Below, piece after piece: positions 12,441 through 23,900 of a stretch of DNA of 64,000 nt. The translations under genes were made by a program, and so were the position numbers. This stretch comes from Diadema setosum (lineage: Eukaryota > Echinodermata > Echinoidea > Diadematoida > Diadematidae). Position 1 is the first letter of the stretch. Each line of letters opens with the position of its first letter. Under the pieces are notes generated by a model. The model ran no database searches. It saw nothing but the letters and a program-made list of their open reading frames with translations, and was not told where the DNA came from. The DNA is taken from assembly GCF_964275005.1 (NCBI RefSeq), contig NC_092698.1, forward strand, positions 22,023,309 to 22,087,308, given 5' to 3'.

Positions 12441-13186
12441 GTGAGTCTTGTGATGTTCAGTACAGCTGTATCGGGTTTGGTGTAATACATGTATCCAATA
12501 TATTTGCACATCATTGATAAGTTCTGTGTGAGGGACTTTGGACGGTGTGTACAGTGCAGTGGGATTTTTGTGCCAATAGGCACTCCAAGCACACAAAGGA
12601 TATAAGAATTGCAAGTGGAGGAAAGTAAGAAATCCATGTTTCCTCTTCAATTCACACGGGAGAGTTATCAATTTTTTACATGTACTTCCACCAAAGCAAC
12701 ACAGTTGTGTGCGTATGTATCCTAAAAAATAATGTGTGAACACCATGTAGTGGAAAAGGTATAGGACTTGCTTGTTACCAAACAAAATTACTCACTCAAT
12801 ACACCTCAAACTATCATGTATTTTTTTTTTCACTAGAAAGATGGACAAGTAGATCTGCAGCAATGTATTGACTCCCTTGCGTTGTTGTTTTAGTGTTGAA
12901 ATTAATACAGGTGTGCACCACTGTATGTACATTTTCAGGACTTGCGTCAAAGTTTTGACTTCTCTTTCGCATCCGCTTTCTTAAAAGTCCTCTAGAAACA
13001 GCAATGGATAAAAAACTTAAACAATTAATGTGCATTTTCCTTGCCCTGTTTCTAATGTACAGAAACTGGAGGAATTCTGGACGCGAAAATCTGAGCAGCA
13101 GAAGAGCAGTTATGACGGAAACACTTCGTCTCGTAGGGACGATACTTCTGTGTTGGCACCATTGCGATGGGAGGCTTTCCGTCGGC

Positions 13187-13271
13187 AACCCGTTGAGGAC
13201 GCGCTGATTTTGCTACAACGCGCATTTCCTATAGACACCTGCCCGAGTATACTCGGGACTATTCGTCGGGT
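13187..13271. mobile_element. Short palindromic repeat, AACCCGTTGAGGACG family, copy 1
   Basis: About 90-bp element whose ends are inverted copies of AACCCGTTGAGGACG, with a central palindrome CCGAGTATACTCGG. The same interior (TTGCTACAACGCGCATTTCC, ATAGACACCTGCC) recurs at 21249, 21563, 25864 and 45075. Confidence 0.6.
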
Positions 13272-14879
13272 GAAGGGTTTAATTAAACGTGAAGGTCTAG
13301 ATGACATTTGGCAACAGACACTAATGGTGACATTGAGCTTGTTCTTTGCTTGATTACCAAATTTTGCATTCCGTGAAGAAAGTCAACAACAAAATTTTGA
13401 TATCCAATAGAAATTTACATTTGGTTCCTGTGTATTGGATGGTTGGGGAGGGGGGGGGGGGCAGTCCTTGGTTGCTCCATATGTGTATGGGCATTGACAG
13501 ATCAATCCAAACTAAACCCACAGGGATTTAAAAATGATGGGGGGGGGGGGGGGGCACGTAATTTGAATTTGAAGCCAAATTTGAGGTTTTATTTTCTCCC
13601 CTTGTTAATAGCTGTTTTGTCTTTTGGAGTTCAGATTTCACAATTTTAGTGTGTGCTAGATGAGAACTGAATGCACAAGGCAAACAGTAAGATAAAGCAA
13701 GTGGAAGAAAATGTTGCCCCTACAATTGGTTGAGTGGAAAAATCTCATTTGCATCAGTCATATTCATGGTAAATCAAGTTTCCTCAAAGGTATTGTCAAC
13801 ATGGTCACCATTATCAAGGTTTCTGCTCCCTTGACTTATCCATAAATTCATTCAAAGCTATCAATTGCTTTTCTCACAAATGTCAAATTTAAAAAGAAAA
13901 AATGAGATTAGAGTATTTTAAAAGCAGCAGAATAATTGGAACCACAAATGTGCAGATTTTTAGTGGAATAATTTTCTGTGCCAGTACTTGTTAAATCTTT
14001 TTTTTTCTCTTTTTCTGTAAGGGTTCATAGGCTTGGTAAAAAAATTCCTACACTTTTCTAACCTTTTCATATGTGTCGTCGCATTTTGTTGACTCCTATG
14101 CAAATTAAATTGGATATGACATTGAAACATGCTGTGCATTAGAGTCATTAATCCTTGTTGAAATCTGGTATTGAGAAAATGAGGGGGGAGCATTAAAAAA
14201 TGATGTGGGAGAGTGAAGCTGTGAGTGTACAGTGTATCTGGAGTGGAATCGGTGCTAGAGCCTCCTATTAACTTTTTATAACCTCTATCTTAAATGCTGT
14301 CAGCATTGTCTACATATGATTTGAACTGGACTAAATGAGTTTAGACAGAACTTGCGCAGCTTGTATGTTTAAATGAGTATTTGCCTCTGTATGTTGTATG
14401 TTTCGTTTCGTTTATTTCCATTTCAAATAAAAATACATTGTACAACAAATACAATGCATACAATACACTTACTGTAATCATCTCTTTCTTACAATCTGAA
14501 ATAGAGAACTTGAAAAAGGCTCAGAGGCCTTGTGGGGAAAAGTCCTCTTTACAACATAATATAGGCACAATCAACAAATTACATTAACACATGCACAATA
14601 CAGAACACACATCATATCACAAACAACTGGAGGGAAACTGGAGGTGTATGTGAGAGCAAAGGTGTACCTATATTCTGGACGTTAGGTATTGGAAATACTT
14701 CACTGTGCAAACTCTTTAATTAAAATATGGGGGATCCACTTTAATAAGTGTACAGGTACTGTACACCATTTGTTACAATGTATATGCAAAATTCATTGTG
14801 TAGCTCCTATTCTTTCTCATAAGCTGCACTACCTCAACCTCAACCTCAACCGAAACAAACACAGACACTAACATATACA

Positions 14880-14880
14880 C

Positions 14881-14973
<93 letters not shown>

Positions 14974-14992
14974 TAGAGAGAGAGAGAGAGAG
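14880..14992. repeat. Compound microsatellite (GT)n(TA)n(GA)n
   Basis: GT repeats run into about 72 bases of TA, then GA repeats to about 14992. Intergenic. Confidence 0.95.
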
Positions 14993-15308
14993 ATATGGAT
15001 AGCTATAATGAAAACAAAAGGAAAACTGACCAGAAACAAATGAAAAATAGCGAAAACCGAGTAGTTTTATATATATGTGTGTATATATGAAGGGTTTGTT
15101 TGCAAAAAACCGACAAGTTCATTTTTGAAGATTTTGAAGTACGATCTCTGTCATAAAGTACAAAATAATACCTTTTAAATGATACATTGGTCACTACATA
15201 TAAAGGCATATTTTTCTTTATTTTCTTTATTTTCTTTATTTTTCTTGACCTTTAATCGCAAATATCTCCATTTGGCAATTATGGACATCGGTTTTTGTAA
15301 ACAAACTC

Positions 15309-15310
<2 letters not shown>

Positions 15311-15352
<42 letters not shown>

Positions 15353-15361
15353 AATACATAA

Positions 15362-15395
<34 letters not shown>
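15311..15395. repeat. Microsatellites (TA)n and (GT)n
   Basis: TA repeat at about 15311-15350, followed after a short gap by GT repeat at about 15364-15395. Confidence 0.95.
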
Positions 15396-15398
<3 letters not shown>

Positions 15399-15430
15399 AA
15401 TATATTTCTAGGACAATTACGTCGGCCAGA

Positions 15431-15470
15431 CCCTAACCCTAACCCAAACCCTAATCTTTAATCTAACCCT
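15431..15470. repeat. Short interstitial CCCTAA-like repeat
   Basis: Several CCCTAA and close variants (CCCTAACCCTAACCC, then AACCCTAATC and TCTAACCCTA) in about 40 bases, resembling the animal telomere repeat TTAGGG read on the other strand. It is short and degenerate. Confidence 0.6.
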
Positions 15471-15839
15471 ACCACAAACTATAGCAGGGGTATAATGAAT
15501 GAATAAAAATGCGTGTGTTGTTCTTACGTCTTGCAGGCCTACTCTTTGCCATCTTCTCCTACCTCATTTTGCTGTATACTATATCTGTATTTTCTGTCCC
15601 AGTTTGTATGCTTTTATTTTTTTTTGCTCCAAATTTTATATTTCGTTTTGCATGTGTGTCACACTTCGTTTGATAATTGAACTAAATGTATTGTACAACA
15701 TTGAGCATATAGTTCATTCAGAGTTTAATTGTCACAGACAAAATGGATAACTAGGAAAGAATTTGACGGAAAACAATCTCACACTCGCTGAGTCTAATTG
15801 TAATCCATTAGGAAGTTCCAAGTAAAACTTTTATCGACT

Positions 15840-16340
15840 TGGGTATTTGGGAGGTCTCAAGGACGGGGGGGGGGGGGGGGGGGTTGGCATGATGCCTTCC
15901 CGCCCCCCCCCCAAAAAAAAAAAAAAAAAAAAAAATCTCGGCCATAGAATGTCCGATTGTCGCCAAATTCGGCACGCACCTAGTTTATGACGTATCCTAC
16001 AAGAATGCATAGTTAATTTTACAAAAAATCACCATAATTTTCTAATTAAGGCTAACCAATAATGCAAATATCCTAATTGTTATGGATTCTTTTTTTTGTT
16101 TGTTTATTGTGTACCAATGGTTGTCCAGTGAACCCTTGATTGTGAAATACATGAAAGGAAGTTATTTAACATGTATTCGTAAGAAAACTGATTGTCTAAG
16201 ACCAAAAATTAGGTAATTAATTAAACAATAATACCCGTTATGCATACCAAACTGAGTGTCTTGGTATTTCTTATGTTAATTATTGTGTATATTTCTTATG
16301 TTTTCTATTGTTTTGTCTTTTTATTCTTAACAATCAATTT
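15840..16340 (+). mobile_element. Possible fragment of the piggyBac-like element family
   Basis: A G-run, a C-run and an A-run are followed by ATCTCGGCCAT, GTCCGATTGTCGCCAAATT and later CTTATGTTTTCTATTGTTTT, in the same order as the left half of the elements at 29235 and 43396. No right end was found. Confidence 0.35.
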
Positions 16341-18240
16341 CAACTTCAGACTAGATTTTATTAGCTGAAAAACAGACTGTGCAAGAAAAACAAAAGAAAC
16401 ACATTAAAATATTGCAAAACCTCATTCATTTTACACACATAAACACATACAAATATGCCATTTTTGACTGACGTGTGACCGTAAAATGTTATGTAACACC
16501 ATAACGGCTGCAGGTACATGTATATACGCAAATTAGGTATCAAAAGCTGCGTAGAAAAAAAGGCGTGAAGTTTCGCGAAGTTAGGACATAATTTTGTATC
16601 CAACATGTATAATGTAGGTCCTGTATACGTATGATAAAATATTGTTACATGAAACGATGAAATACGTAGTTTTCTACACTTGCTTTAATAACTACTATAA
16701 TCATTATTTTGCTGGTACGCCAGAGCCCAAGGAAACCTCGTGTAAACTGTTTCATTGAATTGACCTGTACCGAGTTGACCCAGTTCTCAGAGGAGCATAC
16801 TTTATAATATGTAACTGTCGCGAACCGCCACGAAGCGGAAATGTACCATGAAGAAGTTCCAGAAAAGCAGATATCGTGGACCTAGGTCAGCTGCTCGACC
16901 GCCTTTGACTTTCCGCTGAACAGTAAAAACTGTTGGCAAAGATCAAAAGGTACAAGATCATTCTGTGCTGGAAGGAAGAAGACAACGGGACAGATGACAC
17001 CACTGGCACACCTTCTGGATGTGCGCCGCAGATGTTTTATTTTTACTCGGTAACCACATCAACTTAATGTAAAACTGATAACTTCACGACAAGTGTAAAT
17101 GAATAAAGTAAGGGATAGGATACGGAAATTGATATACAACTTGATAATCTAATGATAACACATATAAATACATACATACATACATTTCCATATTTTCCAT
17201 TCTGATCTTTAATGCTCAAGGTGCTTTACACCAAAGCAAAAAGACTGAAAATACAATATCATAAAAAAAAAGAGAAGATGGAAAAAAAGGACATGAAAGT
17301 CTGTCTTCAGAACGCACTGTCAAACAAAATAATAAAATGTTAAGTTACTCCCGTTGAACTTATTATGGATGGAGCTTGAGTCTTTCAGCTCACGTGGTTC
17401 ACGTGAATTCCACGTTGGTCCAGCGTGAGCGAAAGCTCGTACCCCCCCCCCCCCAAGATTCCTAGAAAGCGGGATATTGAAGAGATTTGTATTGACGGAC
17501 GAATAAATAAATAATAATAAATAGATATACAAATAAATGATAAACGCTCTGCTTCCTCCCCCCCCCCCCACCCCGGATTGGACCGCATCTATCCATAGCT
17601 CGATCGATACAAAAGAGGAAATCGTATTAGTGTTTATTTTTTTTTTGTTTTTTTGTTTTTTGTTGCAGTGTCTGTTACACCCGATTATTCGGGCAAAAAC
17701 ATAAGACAGATCGACAGCGGCATCACCAAGATAAACATAATATTATTTGGCGCAAACTATAGGCCTACAATTCGTTTACACGAACACATTGAATGTATTG
17801 TATACAGTGTATTAGGTTATAGTCCTATACACAAGACCTTCATCAATCACCTGAGTGCAGCACTTTGGGATTCCCTGCTTGATATCTAGAGTAGAATAAA
17901 ATCTATCATATCCACAGGCTCCGAAAAATCATTCATAACGTTCGTCGTCCGTCATGCGTAAACTTTTAATCTATATATTGTTCAACTTCTTCTTGAAAAC
18001 CCCAATGCAGGTCAACTTGGCAGAGTGACATCTCTTGGTTAAGACAGGGAGGTGGGACCTCCCTGGTTAATAAGATCTCATGTTTTTGTAATGGGCGCCA
18101 TGCTCCCCCCCCCCCCCCCGGTCCTCAGGGGCTCCAAATTCAGGAATTTTAAAAAAGTCTTCTTGTCTATAACCAAAGTGATACAGAGCTAAGTGAGTGC
18201 CGATGAGCTATAGGATCAATAAGTATATTGGTGGCCATGT
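16340..18240. other. Intergenic, no gene recognised
   Basis: AT-rich sequence with isolated C-runs (about 17443-17455 and 17559-17569) and no reading frame resembling a known protein. A GC-richer patch at 16850-17040 has short open frames but no family signature. Confidence 0.4.
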
Positions 18241-19060
18241 TTCACGTTTGTCTACCGTGGCGATTCCGGGGGTGCCCCCCCCCCCCCCCCACCGGCCCTG
18301 TAAGATGAGAGAGCAAACTGGGGCCAATTGTATCCCCCCTCCCATACCAGAGAGATTTTGCATTTCAGACCTGATATTCAGCAGTCTGGTGCACACCCTG
18401 TATGAACTTTAGGGATTTTTTCTCTATCTAAAAAAAAAAAATAAAAAAAAATGATTATTTACAGAAACAATAAATGACTAAATTGCCGTATCTCATAGTT
18501 CTTGTTCCTCGTTTGCGTCATTGGCACTGTTTAAAAATGGAAATTGATTCCGGGGTGGGAGGGGGTAGCCCTTCCCACACGACGGAGCTTTTGAATATTA
18601 GAATTGAAATAAAACGATCTGATGCATACTTTTTATAGAATATTGTATTCGGAAAATTGTCAACCCCCAAAGTGTACCGATTCTATGTGGAGGGCCCTCC
18701 AACTGCCCTTAGGGGACCGAGCAAAGGGAGGGTCGGATGAGGGTAACCATAGGGTATCCCCCTTCCATATCAGAGGGAGCTTTTTAATAGTCATTGTCAG
18801 AATTGAAATTCAATGATGCACACTTTTCGTGGAATACCCGGAATTATCACTGAAGTGCACTACATGTAGTTACAGTCTGTCGTCTATGGAGCTAGGGAGA
18901 TCAAGCGGGGGAAGGATGTGGAGGATGTATCCCCCCTCAACTTGAGGGAGCTTTTGAATCTTTATGATTGCAATTGCGATCTGGAGCACATGCACTTTTA
19001 GTATAATAGTGTAGCCATCATCAATGTGTGGAGAGGAAGCTAATAGCAGGGGAAGGCTGC

Positions 19061-19103
<43 letters not shown>

Positions 19104-19770
19104 GGGGGGGGGGGGGGGGGGCGTGTCCCCTAACCCTTCCCATACGCCGGAGCTTTTGTATGATTAAAAATTGAGTGAAAACATCGTGCATAGGCCCTAC
19201 ACATTCCTGATGGAATATTTGGGAAATTGTCAATCAAAGAATTGTAGAAAATAGATTATAGGAAATGAGCGTGGGAAAGATTTACATTGAAAGAAGTTCT
19301 TGGTGCTAGGTCTAATTCATCTCCCACATAAAAAAAATAAAAAATAAGGGAACATTTGTATTGAATTCGTTGGAATTGAAGTCACAGATCTTGTGCACAC
19401 TTTCTGATGAAATATTCGAACATTAATTGTAAACCTCCCAGGTGTTTTGCCATGGAAGGGGACCCAACGGGATAGGGTGTGAGAGGGGTAGGCCTATAGG
19501 CCTAACCCCCTCCAATGCAAGCGAGATTTTGCATCTTCAGAATTTAATTCAATCAGTGTGGTGCACGCTATGGGTGAATATCTGGGCAGATTTCTGATCA
19601 AGAAAATTTTCCGCATCTCGGGAAATCGATGTTTGCCCCCCCCCTCCCGCCCATACTTTCCTAGAGGGGGAAGGAGGAGGGGGGGGGGAGCAACTTTCCC
19701 TTTTCCTCCAGGATCAACGCCCTTGCACGAGGGAGCTTTTCCATTTTTAGAATTTAAATAAAACACAATT
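18240..19770. repeat. Degenerate tandem array, unit about 200 bp
   Basis: The box GGAGCTTTTGAAT (or a variant), preceded by CCCCCTTCCCATA-like sequence and followed by GAATTGAAAT...GATGCACACTTTT...GAATAT..GG.AATTGTCA, recurs with the anchor near 18352, 18585, 18777, 18948, 19150, 19523 and 19733. Spacings are roughly 170-240 bp, with one double-length gap. Copies are diverged. Confidence 0.6.
19063..19121. repeat. (GT)n followed by a poly-G tract
   Basis: About 38 bases of GT repeat run into about 18 G residues; it lies inside one unit of the tandem array. Confidence 0.95.
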
Positions 19771-19782
19771 TCTTTCTGTGGA

Positions 19783-19783
<1 letters not shown>

Positions 19784-19875
<92 letters not shown>

Positions 19876-19930
19876 AAAAAAAAAGAAAGAAAGAAAAAAA
19901 GAAAGAAAGAAGAAAGAAAGAAAGAAAAGA
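19784..19930. repeat. (GAAA)n microsatellite
   Basis: About 145 bases of purine-only GAAA repeats with a few interruptions. Long purine tracts can adopt triplex structure; the apparent lysine/arginine or serine/phenylalanine-rich frames here are artefacts. Confidence 0.95.
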
Positions 19931-20132
19931 AAATCATATGGAACGACTGAATCAAAGGCTGAGGTAAACACACAGTGAGGGAAATACACACTCGTACATA
20001 CACCGATGGCAATTCGTAGTTAACTGTGTATGGTTTACGTTGCGCACTAGCGAACTAGCGAGGTTCTACTCTAGATCGCTAGATCCTCGGAATCAGCTAG
20101 CGGCTGCAAACGACTAACTGTACTCAAAAATT

Positions 20133-20212
20133 ATGGAGCAATCACAGAATCTCGTTTGGGAATTTCCAGACATTGACTGTGACATTTTGAGTACAACAGG
20201 CAAGAGGAAAGG
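20133..20212 (+). other. Candidate alternative first exon upstream of UBE2Z
   Basis: An ATG opens MEQSQNLVWEFPDIDCDILS... and reaches a donor GGTGAGC near 20213 in phase 2. UBE2Z exon 2 (26777) accepts phase 2, so splicing would be in frame. No homology is recognised, and the compatible phase could be chance (one in three). Confidence 0.2.
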
Positions 20213-20981
20213 GTGAGCACGGGACAAAAAGTGGCAAATATCTGGACGTTTATTTTACGTTGTGGGGTCCTCGTTTCTGGATTCCTGTGTTACTCAATTA
20301 GGTCTACTGACTGTGTTGGAGTGAACAAGGAGAAAGATCATCGGAAAAGAGGTAGATGTCTACAATGGTCTATGTACCCCAGGCAGCGCTGCTATGAAGC
20401 AGCAGGGAGGTGGGAAGCAAGCATCTCTGCTCTGCTGGTGCAGTGCTCGCGCTCGCTCTCCCTGCGGCTGTCTTTGGCTATATATTTTACTCTGATAATG
20501 ATCTGAAAAGGTGCTCAATGATACGAGTGATTTACCACATTATAATTGTTTATCACGTTTGATGCTGCTTTCCTCACAGTCGTTGACTGAGCATGAGCGG
20601 ATAGCTGCTGTAGTGTAGCCCAGGTTTTAATAACAAATACAGATGTAACTGTTAGAACTACCAACATTCTCTGCAATGCCAATGAGCATGCCATTGGCCA
20701 TTTATTCAGCTTGAAAAGCTATCTATTGTTAGAGTCAATGTAGCACAGAAGACATTGCAATGATTTCTACTACTAGACACTTGCTGCTAATGTTGAGATC
20801 CTGAATGTGCCTGTTGCTGCAATGTTTTCTTTCATGTCATTACCAGATTACAGTAGAGAGCTACTCATCTGACCTAAGCCAACTGAATCTGCACTCACAG
20901 AAGTGAAAAAAATTACATTGCCATTGGGACATTTCAACTTATTCAAGACATTGCCTGCTCTGCGGTAGCTCTGCGACACAC

Positions 20982-23900
20982 ATGAACGGGCCGCACAAAT
21001 CTTCGGGGATGGCGTCCGCGTCCGACGAAGAAGCTGGAGACCTCGTGGCAGCCGCCACAGCTTCGTTTGTCCACTCGCAGATGAATGCACAACTCGGCAA
21101 CTCCTGGGATCCCACCAGGAGCAAAGACTGGGATGACCAGAAGCCAAGTCAACAATGTCTGCTACGTATCAAAAGGTCTCATAAGTTCATCCGAAGTTCC
21201 TTGACGATATCATTACCATCCAACTTCAGTAAATGCATGCTTTTTCTTAACCCATTGAGGATGAGTCCTAATTATACTCGGGCAGGTGTCTATGGGAAAT
21301 GCGTGTTGTTGCAAAATCAGTCCATCCTCAACGGGTTGATAATCTTAAAAATAGAAGTTTTTTGATAGCATTACTAAATCTGCTGTACTAACTTGTTACA
21401 TGTAAATGCATAAGAGATCAATTCAAATCCTTTGCAATATTTTAAGTGGGTGTGCACGTCATAAGCAGAGATGATATTGTGTGAAGACAGTTAAACAAAC
21501 CAACAGCTCAATCAAGGATGTTGCATAATAAAAATGTGACACACATAGACATTTGACATCTTAACCCGCTATTTATGAGGACGAGTCCCGAGTATACTCG
21601 AGCAGGTGTCTATGGGAAATGCATGTTGTAGCAGATTCAGTCCGTCCTCAACGGGTTAACCAGAATATCAGTCAGACATCAAACATGATTATGGATAGAA
21701 CAGCAAAGAAATTACCTTGTTGGTGTCTGTAATTGACTGTCATTCTTGCATGGATATATAATTGTACTTTGTTATTTGTTTATATTTCATATTAATCACC
21801 TCACTTTTGTGTATGTGTGTGTGTGTGTGTATTGAAGAACATCTCTTTCAGGACTTCATTCAAAGATGTTAAGTCATTATACGCATCTTCAAAAAGCATG
21901 GAGATGAATCCTATGGTCCCTATTTAAAAAGGAGAAAAAAAAAAGTAATGTTTTGTCATCAAGGATTTCAGTACGTATATAAAGCAACATCATGTACATG
22001 TAATTGAATTGCTGTTTCAATGTCTGCAAGTGGAAACATGCAGAATTCATCTTAGCTTGCCAAGTGCGACAAATTACTTGAAGTGCAAAAATATCCACTT
22101 TTGCAGTATTTTTGAAAAAACATGAAATCACTTAACCTTCTGTTGTCTCTATGATGTAAGTTACCTTCAAGACGGCATACATTATCTCCCCCCTGCCCCA
22201 TGGTACACATATCTGGGTCTGATCCAAAAATCAAGGGAGTGCGACGGGACGGAATTTGAATGGGTTTTTTATTTAAAACAAAAAAAGTTTAAGTGTTAGC
22301 AGCCATTTATTACTACAAATGTGTTAAGCTTACATGAAGACATCACACTGCACTATGGACAAGATCTGCATCTGTTTTGTTTCCATGGCAACAACAAATT
22401 TTATAAGCGCGACGGGACGGACTGAAAAAATCACTGGTTTTTGTGAAGAAAATTCAAAGGAGAACTAATTCAAAGTTAATGAGCAATACAGACCATGTCA
22501 TGTGGTGTTTGTTTGTCAATGTTCCAAACATTACTTCCACAAATAGAGAAACATCTAGATCTAATAGATTTTTTTTTTTAGGTAATTTTCTCAAAAGCTG
22601 TTGAAGTCCGTCCTGTCGCGCGACGGGACGGACAAAAATGAACTATGTACAAAACGAATGGGAAATTCTAGAGAATCGGCTAATTTTCATCAAAATGTAT
22701 TTAAACTTTGGAAAACACAGTTTTATAACATCTTAGTGTAGATTAAGCACACCAAGATTCAAACTGCTAATGAATGCTGAAAAATTTGATCAACAATTAT
22801 TATCAAAAGGCCAAAAATTCTCATTTTACAAGAATTCTTACACTATTGGTATGGTAATCCTTGATTTTCTTTCTCGAGGAAAATTACTTTTCATGAATGA
22901 TAATGTTGCAATGGCATTTCATTTGCCCAAAGATTGAATCTTTCCACCAAGATTTGATCACCAATGCAAAGGCTGTCTTTAATGACGATCTTGACAACTG
23001 TGGATACTCTTCATTTTTTCTTCCATTTTTTTTTTCCAATTTCCAGCGAGAAAAACAAACATGTGCCTCTGAGTCTGATCCAAAAAATCAAGGGACAGCG
23101 ATGAGATGGAATTTAAGAGAATTTTTTGCTCACAAAAAGAAATGTTAGCATTATAGCAGCCATATGTATCAAGCTTACATGACAGCATGAAAGTGCACTA
23201 TAAACAAGGCACACATTTGTTTTGTTTCCATGGAACCAAAAATTTTACTGGCGTGACGGGACGGAATTAAAAAAAATCACTGTTTTTTTAAACAAAATTC
23301 AAAGGAGAATTGTATCAACGTTGATGAGCCAGACTTGCCATGCTATGTGGCATTGTTTGCTACTATTCCCTACATTACTTCAACAAAAGAGCTAACATAC
23401 AGATCTAATGTATTACAGTTTATGAGTAATTTCCTCGAAAGGTGTTGAATTCCGTCCCATAGCGCAACGGGACGTAACGATATGCACTATGTACAAAACA
23501 AATGGGAAATTTTCAACACTGACTAATTTTCATCAAAATGTGTTCAAACCTGTGGTTAACACAGTTTTATAACATTTTAGTGTAGAGTACCAAGATTTAA
23601 ACTACTGAGAAATGATGGAAAATTTCAGTAACAGTTATCACTATTATAGTTAAAGATTTTCATCACACAAAAACCCTTACACTAATATGGTATAGTAATC
23701 CTTGATTACATTTTTCCCAGAAACATATAATTATTTTTTGTTATGCGTGAAAATGAGACTCATACGTTGCACGTCATTTGCACAAGCTTTGATTCTACTT
23801 GTACCTCCACGATTTGACTGACTGCTATAAAGTCTATACAAGTTTTCAGCAGCAACAACGCCACTCAGAGTAGTGGCAAATCATTTTGGGGAAGTAATTT

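Noticed and set aside
12279..12785. 168-aa minus-strand frame
   Set aside because: No recognisable domain, no codon-usage support, partly covers the end of a piggyBac-like element.
13030..13353. 107-aa open frame
   Set aside because: More than a quarter of it is the AACCCGTTGAGGACG dispersed repeat; only the upstream part is mentioned as a weak exon candidate.
19494..20012. Long frames of Ser/Phe/Leu or Lys/Arg/Glu repeats
   Set aside because: They are translations of the (GAAA)n repeat; low complexity and no splice context.
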